Of a stretch of 64,000 nucleotides of DNA, positions 55,800 to 64,000 are shown piece by piece. Positions within the stretch are counted from its first letter, which is position 1. Each line of letters opens with the position of its first letter. This DNA comes from Brevirhabdus sp. (GTDB lineage: Bacteria; Pseudomonadota; Alphaproteobacteria; Rhodobacterales; Rhodobacteraceae). A model generated the notes under the pieces. It was not told the origin of the DNA, searched no databases, and saw only the letters and a program-made list of their open reading frames with translations. The position numbers and the translations under genes are program-made. Where the stretch lies: the NCBI GenBank assembly GCA_024637315.1, contig JAGXFH010000018.1, forward strand, positions 1 to 64,000, given 5' to 3'.

Positions 55800-56241
55800 C
55801 CCCCGGATGCCGCAGCGCGTGCAGCCGCAGAGCCGCATGGCGCGCGAACTTGTTGGTCAGTACCTTCCGCCGCGCCGGCGCAAGCCGGGTTTCCTGCCCC
55901 ATACGGACGATCTCTGCATCATAGCTGTCGGCGATGATCAATCCGGTTTGGTCAGGCAGCAGATCGGTCGGAAACGCATCGTCCACGGCCCAGAAATACC
56001 GGTCACACCAGTTCAGATAGTGCGGCCACTTCGTATCGGACTGGAAATCGGCGCGGCAGGACTTGCATTCCACGATCCAGATTTCGCCCTTCGGTCCCAA
56101 CCCGATCACATCAACACGCAAGCCGCGATCCGGCACGAATTCCTCGATCGCCACAAAGTCATGCGTAAGCAGATGACGAGATACGCCCCGCGCCAGCAAC
56201 TGGCCCGGTTTAGAGGCCGCGATGAACTCTTCTTCGGTCAT
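55753..56241 (-). CDS. mmcB: MmcB family DNA repair protein
   Basis: A 162-residue protein of the PD-(D/E)XK-like nuclease superfamily: ARGVSRHLLTHDFVAIEEFVPDRGLRVDVIGLGPKGEIWIVECKSCRADF (core Asp and ExK), then DTKWPHYLNWCDRYFWAVDDAFPTDLLP and TGLIIADSYDAEIVR. MmcB protects against DNA damage in Caulobacter. It converges on the DUF6324 gene with a 47-base antisense overlap. Confidence 0.92.
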   Translation of the reverse strand: MTEEEFIAASKPGQLLARGVSRHLLTHDFVAIEEFVPDRGLRVDVIGLGPKGEIWIVECKSCRADFQSDTKWPHYLNWCDRYFWAVDDAFPTDLLPDQTGLIIADSYDAEIVRMGQETRLAPARRKVLTNKFARHAALRLHALRHPGVSVAWGPSSLSSTAR

Positions 56242-56667
56242 GAGGAAATCATGAACAATAGGTGAACACTTGGCAAGGGGTGATCCGCCACAGTCAATTG
56301 GCGTCTTTCAGGGACGACGGGTCGCGCCGATCTTTCGCCGGCACATGCCGACCAGCGGCGCTGCGCGGTGGCATTCGGGCGGACGCGGGCGCATGGCAAG
56401 GGCTGGGACGATCACGTCATCCGAATGCGCGCCACGCTTCATGAAGAAGGACGCGAAGCCCCTTGTCGAGCGCCCTCCAGCACCATATCTAAACGGGTGG
56501 CGGGTTCTGCCTTTCTCGTGATGGGGTCCAATTCCGGTGGCCTTAAATAAAACCGAGGGAGCTGGCTCTGTTTGGATCCTGGTCCACTTACCTGGCGCCC
56601 ACCTGTACATGCAGGTCCTCGGGAATTTACGTACCTCTACGGCTGCGGCGGTCCCGCCACTTTCCGC
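56242..56667. other. 426-base stretch without a supported gene
   Basis: Short frames on both strands lack family resemblance and ribosome sites. The mmcB promoter should lie in its first part (minus strand), and the 3' end of the YjdF-like transcript runs in from the other side. No clear terminator or RNA fold stands out by eye. Confidence 0.4.
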
Positions 56668-57312
56668 TCAGCGCTTCTGCAGCAATTTGCGATAGAACTT
56701 GCGATTCAACTGAATGAATTCGTCGATCACTCCTGACAAACCGCCCAGTTCGCGGCCCTTGAGAAAGAAAAAGCCCGCTGTCGCCCCGATAGTCGCGCCG
56801 ACCATATTGACGATCATATCCCCCATCGTATCGACAAGGCCTGATTTCTGCATGTTCAGGCCAAATATTTGATCCATGGCAAACTCGAAAATCTCCCAAA
56901 AAGAGCCAATCGTCACGGCAATACAGAAAGCGACAAGGCTGATCGCAATCGGCGGGGCCGCATACTGGTCACCCTCAAAGAGGAAAAAGGCGAACAGGAA
57001 GCCCAACAATCCGAATCCAACCGCCGAGCCGGTGTGCATCACTATGTCCCACCACCAGTAGCGCCCGTAGAAATCGAAGACTTCGCCGAGGAAGAGCGTG
57101 GCAAAGGCAAAGACCGCGATCGCGCCGAGAAACCGTGTCGGCATCCGGATCGACAGCCTGTGGAACAGCGGTCCGGGCAACAGTGTTATGATGAAAGTCG
57201 CGACGCAAAGGAAGACAACCGGCCATTGCGTCGAAATGACCGCCCACAAAGCAGCAACCAGAAGGATCGCCCAGATCACATGAACGACAAGAGGCTGTTC
57301 CTTATAACTCAT
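56668..57312 (-). CDS. YjdF/DUF2238-like integral membrane protein
   Basis: A 214-residue protein with about six transmembrane segments. Polar conserved patches sit between them: DFYGRYWWWDIVMHTGSAVGFGLLG (H and D within the membrane), SFWEIFEFAMDQIFGLNMQKSGLVDTMGDMIVNMVGATIGA, and a cytoplasmic basic tail (LNRKFYRKLLQKR). The WWWD...HTGSA / FWEIFEF...DTMGD pattern matches the YjdF/DUF2238 family; function unknown. ATG 57312 is preferred to an upstream TTG at 57321. Confidence 0.82.
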   Translation of the reverse strand: MSYKEQPLVVHVIWAILLVAALWAVISTQWPVVFLCVATFIITLLPGPLFHRLSIRMPTRFLGAIAVFAFATLFLGEVFDFYGRYWWWDIVMHTGSAVGFGLLGFLFAFFLFEGDQYAAPPIAISLVAFCIAVTIGSFWEIFEFAMDQIFGLNMQKSGLVDTMGDMIVNMVGATIGATAGFFFLKGRELGGLSGVIDEFIQLNRKFYRKLLQKR

Positions 57313-57341
57313 GCCGATCAACTAGGAATTTAAAGGGGACC

Positions 57342-58109
57342 ATGCAAGTCCCAAGCCTTTTCATTGCCATGAAGCTTGCCCATATCAATCATATGAGCCA
57401 GCAACAGCAGCCGTTCCGGGTTGCCTCTTACAACATACGCAAATGCATCGGGTTGGACCGCAAGCGCCGGCCCGGTCGGACACTTGACGTGATCGCGGCG
57501 CTGGATGCCGATGTCGTCGCGTTGCAGGAAGCCGACAAGCGTCTCGGCAACCGCCCGGCCACGCTGGATCGCGCCGAGATCGACCGCTCGACCGATCTGG
57601 AGCCGGTCGAACTTGCGATCAACGATACCAGCCTTGGCTGGCACGGGAATGCGATACTGGTGCGAAAAGGTGTGACCGTGCAGGCGGTTGATCGGATCGA
57701 AATGCCCGGATTCGAGCCACGCGGTGCGGTTCTTGTCGAACTTGTCATGGCAAATGGTCCCATGCGTATCATCGCGACGCATCTGGGCCTGACGCGACAG
57801 ATGCGGCGCGCGCAGTTGCAAACCATTGTCGAGTCTGTGGGACTTCGCGCCGCCATGCCGACACTGGTTCTTGGCGATTTCAACGAATGGATGGCGGATC
57901 GCGGGCTTGAACCCTTGCAGGCAGACTTTGCGGTGCATGCCCCTGGCCGATCCTTCCATGCCGCCCGACCGGTCGCAGCGCTGGACAGGATCGCTGCAAG
58001 CAAGGGCCTAAGGTTGCTTGACGCGGGGGTTACGGAAACCGAAAAGAGCCGCCGCGCATCTGATCATCTGCCCGTCTGGGCAGAGTTCAAGGTCGATCAG
58101 CCCCGCTGA
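57342..58109 (+). CDS. endonuclease/exonuclease/phosphatase family protein
   Basis: A 255-residue EEP-fold hydrolase: RVASYNIRKCIGLDRKRRPGRTLDVIAALDADVVALQEADKR (metal Asn and Glu), GNAILVRKG, MRIIATHLGLTRQMRRAQL (His), TLVLGDFNEWM (DxN) and the C-terminal RRASDHLPVWAEF (Asp-His). All catalytic residues are present. Substrates in the family range from nucleic acids to phospholipids. The start has AAAGGGG upstream. The 3' end overlaps the next minus-strand gene by 13 bases. Confidence 0.9.
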   Translation: MQVPSLFIAMKLAHINHMSQQQQPFRVASYNIRKCIGLDRKRRPGRTLDVIAALDADVVALQEADKRLGNRPATLDRAEIDRSTDLEPVELAINDTSLGWHGNAILVRKGVTVQAVDRIEMPGFEPRGAVLVELVMANGPMRIIATHLGLTRQMRRAQLQTIVESVGLRAAMPTLVLGDFNEWMADRGLEPLQADFAVHAPGRSFHAARPVAALDRIAASKGLRLLDAGVTETEKSRRASDHLPVWAEFKVDQPR

Positions 58110-58405
58110 TCGGCTTCGCTTCTGGCAAGCGCAAAGGCAGGCGCCGACCTGGCCGCGCGCCGCGCGCCCCCCTTCGGACCGTTGTTCTCTCCCATCCGCA
58201 TCACGCTGATTGAGAACTGCACGCCGGCAAAAACCAGTCCGTTGAACACGAAAAGCATCAAGGCCGCCAACCAGCCGATATCGGACGCCAAGACCAGATG
58301 CCCCAGATTGCCGACGTTTTGCCAAAGCAACAAAGCGACGAAAGCCGCCGACAGGGCAAAGCCGACGCATACCTGTCTGATGTAAAGCTTTACGAGTTCG
58401 GGCAT
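58097..58405 (-). CDS. small membrane protein, unknown function
   Basis: A 102-residue protein with two hydrophobic segments (VCVGFALSAAFVALLLWQNVGNLGHLV and IGWLAALMLFVFNGLVFAGVQFSISVMRM), then a Gly/Arg/Ala-rich cytoplasmic tail (ENNGPKGGARRAARSAPAF). I recognise no named family with certainty. It converges on the EEP gene with a small overlap. Confidence 0.75.
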   Translation of the reverse strand: MPELVKLYIRQVCVGFALSAAFVALLLWQNVGNLGHLVLASDIGWLAALMLFVFNGLVFAGVQFSISVMRMGENNGPKGGARRAARSAPAFALARSEADQRG

Positions 58406-58497
58406 GACCAGTCTCTCGATTCGATACCATCTTCGATAACGACAGAGCTAGCATGATCGGACTGAGTGTCCATGAGGTGACGCGTCGCAGCCTGCCG

Positions 58498-58737
58498 TCA
58501 GGACCGGTATCCCAGCTTTTTTGCGGACCAGCGGCAGAAGGGCTTCACATCCAGCGCAGCAACCGCGATACCCAAAGGGATCATCCAGAAACCGACGATG
58601 GGCAAAAAGCCGAAGACGCCGCCCAGCATCAGCACCAAACCCACCAGCAATCGCGCGCCCGGCGGCACGCGCTGGCGAATCCGAACAAGTATTCGCGCTA
58701 TCTTCCTCCTGGTGGCTTTCAGGTTCAACTTTGGCAT
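58498..58737 (-). CDS. small basic membrane protein, unknown function
   Basis: A 79-residue protein: strongly basic N-terminus (KLNLKATRRKIARILVRIRQRVPPGAR), one long hydrophobic hairpin (LLVGLVLMLGGVFGFLPIVGFWMIPLGIAVAALDV) and a short basic tail. The layout resembles small PGPGW-type membrane proteins, without a firm match. It follows nusB at a 120-base distance on the same strand. ATG 58737 is preferred to a TTG at 58752. Confidence 0.7.
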   Translation of the reverse strand: MPKLNLKATRRKIARILVRIRQRVPPGARLLVGLVLMLGGVFGFLPIVGFWMIPLGIAVAALDVKPFCRWSAKKLGYRS

Positions 58738-58857
58738 CTGGGCACGAACCAATCACGGGATCTTGCTGGCATCGAGATTTAAACTGGTTGGTTGGGATTG
58801 CTGTTTCAAGTCCTTGGGGGCGGGCCGCCGAGAGAACACGCTGCCAATCGAGGATGA

Positions 58858-59319
58858 TCAGAACGCCCCTGGCTGCGCCTCGCGGGCCATGTGGTCAAGG
58901 ACCGCATTTACGAATTTGGACTCTTTGCCTTCCGGAAAGAACGCCTTCGCAACATCCACGAACTCACTGATCACGACCTTTGGCGGCGCCGCGCCATGCG
59001 TCAATTCTGCGCCGGCGGCGCGGAAGAGTGCGCGCAACGTCGGATCAATCCGCGCGATCGGCCATTTTGCGACAAGCGCCCGGTCGGTCATCTGGTCGAT
59101 CCGCGCCTGCCAGTTCACCGCGTTTTCGAGTATCTCGTGGAACAGATCGAGATTGCCCTCGGCCATTTCCTCGCCCTCATATGTCGCGCCGAAACGGTGA
59201 TCTTCGAATTCGCGGCCGATCCCCTCGACCGTCTGCCCGGAGCTTTCCATCTGGAACAGAGCCTGCACCGCGTAAAGCCGCGCTGCAGAATTCATCTGGC
59301 GTTTGTTGGGGCGGCTCAT
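58858..59319 (-). CDS. nusB: transcription antitermination factor NusB
   Basis: A 153-residue all-helical protein: SAARLYAVQALFQMESSGQTVEGIGREFEDHRFG, then ALVAKWPIARIDPTLRALFRAAGAELTHGAAPPKVVISEFVDVAKAFFPEGKESKFVNAVLDHMAR. The last part is the conserved NusB core. With NusE (S10) it forms the rRNA antitermination complex on boxA RNA. The ATG overlaps the ribH stop (ATGA), and ribH-nusB is a widely conserved pair. Confidence 0.96.
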   Translation of the reverse strand: MSRPNKRQMNSAARLYAVQALFQMESSGQTVEGIGREFEDHRFGATYEGEEMAEGNLDLFHEILENAVNWQARIDQMTDRALVAKWPIARIDPTLRALFRAAGAELTHGAAPPKVVISEFVDVAKAFFPEGKESKFVNAVLDHMAREAQPGAF

Positions 59320-59855
59320 GCGTTTCCGGTGCCCTTGCCGGCGATCTGGATACTGTCCGAGTGGAATCCGACGCCGCCACGCGGACGACTCCATCTGCGG
59401 GTCAGCGCAATCAGGTGCAAAGCTGCCGCAGCGGCGCCGCCGCCCTTGTTCATCGCTGACGGATCGGCGCGAACCTCGGCTTGCTTGCGGTTCTCGACCG
59501 TCAGGATACCGTTGCCGATGCAGCAGCCGTCAAGGCCAAGAAGCTGCAACGCGCGTGACGAGTCGTTGCAGACGGTTTCGTAATGGGTCGTCTCGCCCCG
59601 GATCACGCAGCCCAAAGCGACGTAGCCGTCGAAGTTCGACTGCCGGTCGGCGATACGGATGGCCGTCGGGACCTCCAGTGCACCCGGCATCTCGACCACC
59701 TCGTATGAGGCGCCGGCGCTGTCCAGCATCGCCTTGGCGCCCGCGACCAGATCATCGGCGATATCCTTGTAGTACGGCGCGACGACGATCAGCACTTTCA
59801 CCGGATCGGGGAAATCAGGCAGCGGCAAATCATGATGGCTTTCAGTTCTTGCCAT
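59316..59855 (-). CDS. ribH: 6,7-dimethyl-8-ribityllumazine synthase
   Basis: A 179-residue enzyme condensing 3,4-dihydroxybutanone phosphate with the ribitylamino-pyrimidine. It has VLIVVAPYYKDIADDLVAGA (aromatic substrate pocket), VEMPGALEVPTAI, FDGYVALGCVIRGETTHYETVCNDSSRAL (catalytic His and phosphate site) and GNGILTVENRKQAEVRAD. The C-terminal extension of about 25 residues (RRWSRPRGGVGFHSDSIQIAG) is longer than in many bacteria. It lies three bases after ribB. Confidence 0.96.
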   Translation of the reverse strand: MARTESHHDLPLPDFPDPVKVLIVVAPYYKDIADDLVAGAKAMLDSAGASYEVVEMPGALEVPTAIRIADRQSNFDGYVALGCVIRGETTHYETVCNDSSRALQLLGLDGCCIGNGILTVENRKQAEVRADPSAMNKGGGAAAAALHLIALTRRWSRPRGGVGFHSDSIQIAGKGTGNA

Positions 59856-59858
59856 GTG

Positions 59859-60971
59859 TCACGCTCCCACCGGTATCTTCCGCGTGTCCTCGATCGAAAG
59901 CCCATAAGCTTCCAGCCCGACGACCTTGGGTTTCGGCGAATTGGTCAGCAGGACCAGCTTGGAAAGCCCGAGCGAGGACAGGATCTGCGCCCCGAGGCCA
60001 TACTGGCGGATGGTCTGCGGCGACGCGGCACCCTCTGTCACCAGCTTCAGGGTTGTGTCTCGCAAGAGCACCAGAACGCCGCGCCCCTCCTCGGCGATCA
60101 TCCGCATCGCATCGCCGAATTCGGCGGTTCGTCCCGGGCCGCCGGTTCCAACGATGTCGAGCAACGGATCGAGCGCATGCATCCGCACCAGAACCGGATC
60201 GTTGCCGCCGATGTCGCCCTTGATCAACACGATATGTTCGTCGCCATGGGTTTCGTCGGTATAGATCCGCATCGACCAGTCGCCACCGAACTCTGAGGTG
60301 ATGGTGGCTTCCTTGCTTACGCGGACCAGATTGTCATTTCGGCGGCGATAGCCGATCAGATCGCTGATCGTGCCGATTTTCAGATTGTGCTTCTGGGCGA
60401 ATGCCACCAGATCCGGCAACCGCGCCATCGTGCCGTCTTCGTTCATGATCTCGCAGATCACGCCGGACGCGTTCAGCCCTGCCAGGCGCGCGACATCGAC
60501 GGCCGCCTCTGTGTGACCCGCGCGAACCAGCACGCCACCATCGCGGGCACGCAGCGGAAAGACATGGCCCGGCGTCGCAATGTCGGCCCCGGCCTTGGCG
60601 GAATCGATCGCCACCGCAACAGTCCGCGCGCGGTCATGCGCCGAGATCCCGGTGGTGACTCCTTCGCGCGCCTCGATCGAGATGGTGAAGGCGGTCTCGT
60701 GGCGCGACGAATTGTAAGACGCCATCAGCGGCAGGCCCAATGCGTCGATTCGTTCACCCGGCAGCGCCAGGCAGATCAGCCCGCGGCCATGCATCGCCAT
60801 GAAGTTGATGGCTTCGGGCGTCGCCATCTGCGCCGGGATCACCAGATCGCCTTCGTTCTCCCGATCCTCATGATCGATCAGGATGAACATCCGGCCGTTG
60901 CGGGCATCCTCGATGATCTCTTCGACCGAAGAGATGGCATCCTTGTACGTGGTGTCGAATGTGTCGGCCAT
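59859..60971 (-). CDS. ribB: 3,4-dihydroxy-2-butanone-4-phosphate synthase with degenerate GTP cyclohydrolase II-like domain
   Basis: 370 residues. Residues 1-210 are a complete RibB domain ([86 protein letters not shown]). Residues about 215-370 have the shape of GTP cyclohydrolase II, but the zinc-binding cysteines are absent: the segment that should carry them reads [17 protein letters not shown]. The second domain is therefore probably not catalytic. Such RibBX-like forms are known in alphaproteobacteria. Confidence 0.95.
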   Translation of the reverse strand: MADTFDTTYKDAISSVEEIIEDARNGRMFILIDHEDRENEGDLVIPAQMATPEAINFMAMHGRGLICLALPGERIDALGLPLMASYNSSRHETAFTISIEAREGVTTGISAHDRARTVAVAIDSAKAGADIATPGHVFPLRARDGGVLVRAGHTEAAVDVARLAGLNASGVICEIMNEDGTMARLPDLVAFAQKHNLKIGTISDLIGYRRRNDNLVRVSKEATITSEFGGDWSMRIYTDETHGDEHIVLIKGDIGGNDPVLVRMHALDPLLDIVGTGGPGRTAEFGDAMRMIAEEGRGVLVLLRDTTLKLVTEGAASPQTIRQYGLGAQILSSLGLSKLVLLTNSPKPKVVGLEAYGLSIEDTRKIPVGA

Positions 60972-61058
60972 AGGCTCCGTCCTTGCGTGCGTGGCAGATA
61001 ACGCAGGACAATGAGGATTGCCAGAGTGCGAATGCGCGGCAGTGTCCGGCCTTGGGGC

Positions 61059-61655
61059 TCAGCCACTCTCCTGCAGCCGCGCGACGTAGCGGGCAAGGGT
61101 GTCGATCTCGAGGTTGACCGCATCGCCCGTCGCCACGCTGGCCCAGGTCGTGACCTCTTTCGTATGGGGAATCAGATTCACCCCGAACTCCGATCCCGAA
61201 ACTTCGTTGACGGTCAACGATGTGCCATTCAGCGCAACCGAACCCTTCGGCGCAATGTACTTCGCCAAGGCATCCGGCGCACGCAGCGTAATTCTGGTGC
61301 TGTCGCCCTCATCGCGGACATTGATCACCTCGGCGACGCCGTCGACATGGCCCGATACGATGTGCCCGCCTAACTCGTCACCGACACGCAGCGCCCGTTC
61401 CAGGTTGACCCGCCTGCCCGCGGCCCAAGCCCCGAGGTTGGTCCTGGACACCGACTCGGCTGATATCTGGACCTCGAACCAGCTCTGCGGCTCTGACCCC
61501 AGCGCCACGACCGTAAGACAAACGCCGTCGCAGGCGACAGAAGCACCGATCTCGATCGAATCGACATCATAGGCCGTGCCGATCCGTACCCGACGATCGC
61601 CCCGCTGTTCGAGTTTCAGGATCTTGCCCTGATCGGTGATGATGCCGGTGAACAT
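61059..61655 (-). CDS. ribE: riboflavin synthase, alpha chain
   Basis: A 198-residue enzyme with two similar beta-barrel lumazine-binding halves. It begins FTGIITDQGKILKLEQRGDRR, has GASVACDGVCLTVV in the first half and KGSVALNGTSLTVNEVSG in the second, and the linker LGGHIVSGHVDGVAEV. It dismutates two 6,7-dimethyl-8-ribityllumazines to riboflavin. It is transcribed first of ribE-ribB-ribH-nusB. No FMN riboswitch consensus is visible before it or before ribB. Confidence 0.96.
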   Translation of the reverse strand: MFTGIITDQGKILKLEQRGDRRVRIGTAYDVDSIEIGASVACDGVCLTVVALGSEPQSWFEVQISAESVSRTNLGAWAAGRRVNLERALRVGDELGGHIVSGHVDGVAEVINVRDEGDSTRITLRAPDALAKYIAPKGSVALNGTSLTVNEVSGSEFGVNLIPHTKEVTTWASVATGDAVNLEIDTLARYVARLQESG

Positions 61656-61754
61656 GAACGCTCCTTGACTTGATCAAGCCGTAACGACTGGCGGCCTCCA
61701 GAGCAAGGGTGGCGCCCGCGCCAGCATGCCGATCCGCACGCAATCACAGAGCCC

Positions 61755-62729
61755 TCAGCCAGCAAGCGCCCGAACGTCCTCCCAAAGTCCATCCGGCACC
61801 TCGACCCGGTCCGCCGCGGCACGATTTGCCCCCGGCATGCGAGAGCCTTCTTCCGCGGCTATCGCTTGGGCGACGCGGGCAAGGCGGTCGCCAAAACAGT
61901 CGGAGGTTCCTGGATCAATCAGAACATAGAATTGACCAAGGTCATGCGGCGGCCCCTCGGGCGCTTTCAAAGGTTGCACGTCGAGGGAGTTGACGCCCCC
62001 CGCAAGTCCGGCGGCCAGAAGTTCCGCCATCAGGCCGAGGCCCCAGCCCTTGTACCCGCCCGCTGACAACAATGCGCCAGAGAGCGCGGCGTCAGGGTCG
62101 GTCGTGGGAACGCCGTCCTTGTCGACAGCCCAGCCGGGCGGAATTTTCTCGCCTGCCGCCTTCGCCATGGTGATCTTGCCCAGCGCCACCGCCGAAGTCG
62201 AGAAGTCGAATTGCATCGCCGGACGACCGCGGCCGGGGATCGAACAGGCGATGGGATTGGTCCCGATGGTCCGGGCCTTGCCGCCAGGGGCGGCGACAAT
62301 CGGCGATGCGTTGGTGAACCCGATCCCGATCATGCCGTTTTCGGCGATGATCTCGGTAAAATAGCCAAGCGATGTGCATGTGTGCGCATGCCCCACGGCC
62401 AGCGCCGCCAGCCCGTTTTCACGGGCGGCCTCAAGGGCAGGTTGCAAACCGCGCATGAAGGCCGGCTGAGCAAAGCCGTAGCGCGCATCGACCTTGATGA
62501 AGCCGGGCCGCGGACGTGTGACGGTCGGCTCCACGACGCCATCGACACGGCCAGTCACCAGTTGCTGGCAATAGCTCTCCAGATAATAGAGGCCACAGAT
62601 ACGATTGCCCAGGGCCTCCGCTCGCGCGACGGCGCGCGCCACTTCGCTGGCGACCCATCCGGCGGCCCCATGACGCACCAGCGCCGCTTCAGTGGTTGTG
62701 CGGATGTCGGTGATCGTGATCTTCGCCAT
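61755..62729 (-). CDS. Ldh family (malate/lactate-type) NAD(P)-dependent oxidoreductase
   Basis: A 324-residue protein of the malate/L-sulfolactate dehydrogenase type 2 family: RAVARAEALGNRICGLYYLESYCQQL, DARYGFAQPAFMRGLQPALEAARENGLAALAVGHAHTCTSLGYFTEIIAENGMIGIGFTNASPIVAAPGGKARTIGTNPIACSIPG and AGGYKGWGLGLMAELLAAGLAGG. Relatives reduce 2-keto acids or delta-1-piperideine/pyrroline-2-carboxylate. The His in GHAHTCTSLGYF corresponds to the catalytic region. ATG 62729 gives the usual family start. Confidence 0.9.
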   Translation of the reverse strand: MAKITITDIRTTTEAALVRHGAAGWVASEVARAVARAEALGNRICGLYYLESYCQQLVTGRVDGVVEPTVTRPRPGFIKVDARYGFAQPAFMRGLQPALEAARENGLAALAVGHAHTCTSLGYFTEIIAENGMIGIGFTNASPIVAAPGGKARTIGTNPIACSIPGRGRPAMQFDFSTSAVALGKITMAKAAGEKIPPGWAVDKDGVPTTDPDAALSGALLSAGGYKGWGLGLMAELLAAGLAGGVNSLDVQPLKAPEGPPHDLGQFYVLIDPGTSDCFGDRLARVAQAIAAEEGSRMPGANRAAADRVEVPDGLWEDVRALAG

Positions 62730-62934
62730 ACAGCCCCTCAATCTTTCCACGGCACCCTGCCGCACCACCGCTGGATTGGCCAGTGGTACCGTTGTCGAGA
62801 CGCGGGATTGTCCGAAAGCCGTTCGTTGTAACGCAGCCAGGCGCGCAGGATCCTACGGCAGCACAGGGCCATAGCGCTTCGGAAAACCTTTGAATCGGAG
62901 ATCCGCTGGTACGCGAAATCCGGTGTTCCCCGTC

Positions 62935-63636
62935 TCAGGTCTTTCCCGTCACGCTTTGGACAAGCAATTGCCCGGCATCCATCCGGACCGTCCGGTCCAT
63001 TCGATCCGCCAGCGCAAGGTTATGCGTGGCAATCAGGGCCGACAACCCGGTATCCCGGACCAACTCCATCAAGATATCGAAGACCTGATCCGAGGTGTCG
63101 GGATCGAGATTGCCTGTCGGTTCATCAGCCAGAAGCAGCCGCGGCTTGTTGGCCAATGCACGGCAGAAGGCGACGCGCTGCTGCTCGCCGCCAGAAAGCT
63201 CGGCCGGTCGGTGCGCGGCCCGTTTGCTGATTCCGACCCTGGCCAGCAGGTCCTGCGCGTGGTTTCTGGCCTCGGCTTCAGGCACCGCATTCGCAAGTTG
63301 CGGCAAGACGATATTCTCCAGCGCCGTGAACTCGGGCAGAAGGTGGTGGAACTGATAGATGAATCCTACATCCTCGCGCCGCGCGCGGGTCCGCTGGCGA
63401 TCGGAAAGACCGGTCATATCGGTACCGTTCAGCGAGACAGAGCCCGCATCGGGCGTGTCCAGAAGGCCCGCAATGTGCAGCAGCGTGGACTTGCCGGCGC
63501 CGGACGGCGCCACCAGCGCCACGATCTCGCCCCTTGCGACCGACAGACTGGCCGCGCGCAACACGACCACTTCGGCGGGCTTGCCCTTGTTGTAGGCTTT
63601 CTCGATACCGCGCAGGTCGAGCGTGGCGCTACTCAT
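62935..63636 (-). CDS. lolD: lipoprotein-releasing system ATP-binding protein
   Basis: A 233-residue ABC ATPase. Walker A is [21 protein letters not shown] near residue 42, the Q-loop is [23 protein letters not shown] (the LolD-type [13 protein letters not shown]), the signature is [15 protein letters not shown], Walker B is [12 protein letters not shown], and the H-loop is IATHN. It powers release of lipoproteins from the inner membrane to LolA. The start overlaps the lolC/E stop by eight bases. Walker A has AP where GP or GR is usual. Confidence 0.95.
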   Translation of the reverse strand: MSSATLDLRGIEKAYNKGKPAEVVVLRAASLSVARGEIVALVAPSGAGKSTLLHIAGLLDTPDAGSVSLNGTDMTGLSDRQRTRARREDVGFIYQFHHLLPEFTALENIVLPQLANAVPEAEARNHAQDLLARVGISKRAAHRPAELSGGEQQRVAFCRALANKPRLLLADEPTGNLDPDTSDQVFDILMELVRDTGLSALIATHNLALADRMDRTVRMDAGQLLVQSVTGKT

Positions 63637-64000
63637 AGCGCAATGCCTCGACCGGGTTCATCCGCGCCGCGCGGCGGGCCGGAAATATCGTGACCAGAAA
63701 CGACAGGCTCAAAGACAGCAAGGCGGCGGAAATCACGTCACTCCAGACCAGCTTGGCCGGCAGGTTGTAGATACCGCGAATGGAGGGATCCCACACGCCG
63801 CCGCCTGCAACATAGTTCACGAAGGAGAATATCGGATCTATGAACACCGCAAAAAGGCAACCAAGGGCAACGCCGAACACGGTTCCGATCAGACCGACCA
63901 GCGCGCCACAGATGAAGAAGACCCGCAGGACAGACCCCTCAGTCAGTCCCATGGTGCGCAGGATGCCGATGTCGCGGCCCTTGTTCTTGACCAGCATGAT
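63629..64000 (-). CDS. lipoprotein-releasing system permease LolC/E family, C-terminal part
   Basis: The gene runs off the window; the last 124 codons are visible. They contain the FtsX-like permease C-terminus: [54 protein letters not shown], then the [27 protein letters not shown] loop and final helix with [21 protein letters not shown]. The GILRTMG and [17 protein letters not shown] patterns are diagnostic. It is the upstream partner of lolD. Confidence 0.94.
   Translation of the reverse strand: MMLVKNKGRDIGILRTMGLTEGSVLRVFFICGALVGLIGTVFGVALGCLFAVFIDPIFSFVNYVAGGGVWDPSIRGIYNLPAKLVWSDVISAALLSLSLSFLVTIFPARRAARMNPVEALRYE

Noticed and set aside
60972-61058. FMN riboswitch before ribB
   Set aside because: The 87-base gap shows none of the conserved FMN-element segments (AGGAUAGGG, ACCGGCGGUA) and is too short for the full fold.

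Overview
The window comes from a high-GC alphaproteobacterium, most likely a member of the Rhodobacterales (Paracoccaceae/Rhodobacteraceae). The evidence is gene order (lptF-lptG-lptD-surA-pdxA-rsmA; helicase-S4-fdxA-carD; ribE-ribB-ribH-nusB; pdhA-pdhB-pdhC beside cysE and a gene transfer agent locus), an alphaproteobacterial tRNA-His without an encoded G-1, and small lineage-type families (DUF6476, DUF6324, DUF4389, MmcB). Nearly all of it is chromosomal housekeeping sequence. I see no insertion sequence, CRISPR array or intact prophage.

Layout. 0-5 kb: the 3' end of tRNA-Asn, a poorly coding stretch, then a sugar-acid catabolic pair (FAH-family protein and aldehyde dehydrogenase) facing a frameshifted AraD1/GguC-type gene. 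5-11.4 kb: TfoX-like protein, ndk, ABC-F ATPase, MarC-type membrane protein, retropepsin-like protease, holC, and a leucyl aminopeptidase gene cut by an in-frame amber codon. 11.5-19 kb: the tightly overlapping LPS-export/outer-membrane run lptF-lptG-lptD-surA-pdxA-rsmA. 19-29 kb: desaturase, anmK, tyrS, DUF3179 protein, two cyclophilins, pgk, fba, AidB-like acyl-CoA dehydrogenase and ftsB. 29-34 kb: pyruvate dehydrogenase genes (E1 alpha, lipoyl-bearing E1 beta, E2) and cysE.

33.8-37.3 kb is the most unusual part. It is a collapsed gene transfer agent (GTA) cluster: the small-terminase-type gene g1 is followed by one intact 842-codon reading frame whose first ~189 residues are the ATPase half of the large terminase (g2) and whose remainder is the C-terminal part of the tail protein g15. 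The middle of the GTA (portal, protease, capsid, tail genes) is gone. A DUF2793 gene follows. The join is in frame, sits on a shared Glu codon, and coincides with a change in base composition.

37.5-47 kb: mltG, fabF, cobT/cobS, carD, fdxA, an S4 protein, a Suv3-like helicase and a TPR protein. 47-58 kb: SCP2-like protein, lysophospholipase-like hydrolase, HpcH/HpaI aldolase, pepF, Gfo/Idh oxidoreductase, rpoH with a heat-shock-type promoter, rluD, tRNA-His, mmcB and small membrane proteins. 58-64 kb: nusB and riboflavin genes transcribed together, an Ldh-family oxidoreductase, and lolD with the 3' end of lolC/E.

Three genes in 64 kb are broken or rearranged (araD1-like, pepA, the GTA cluster). 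The first two rest on one base each, so sequencing error must be excluded before they are treated as biology.
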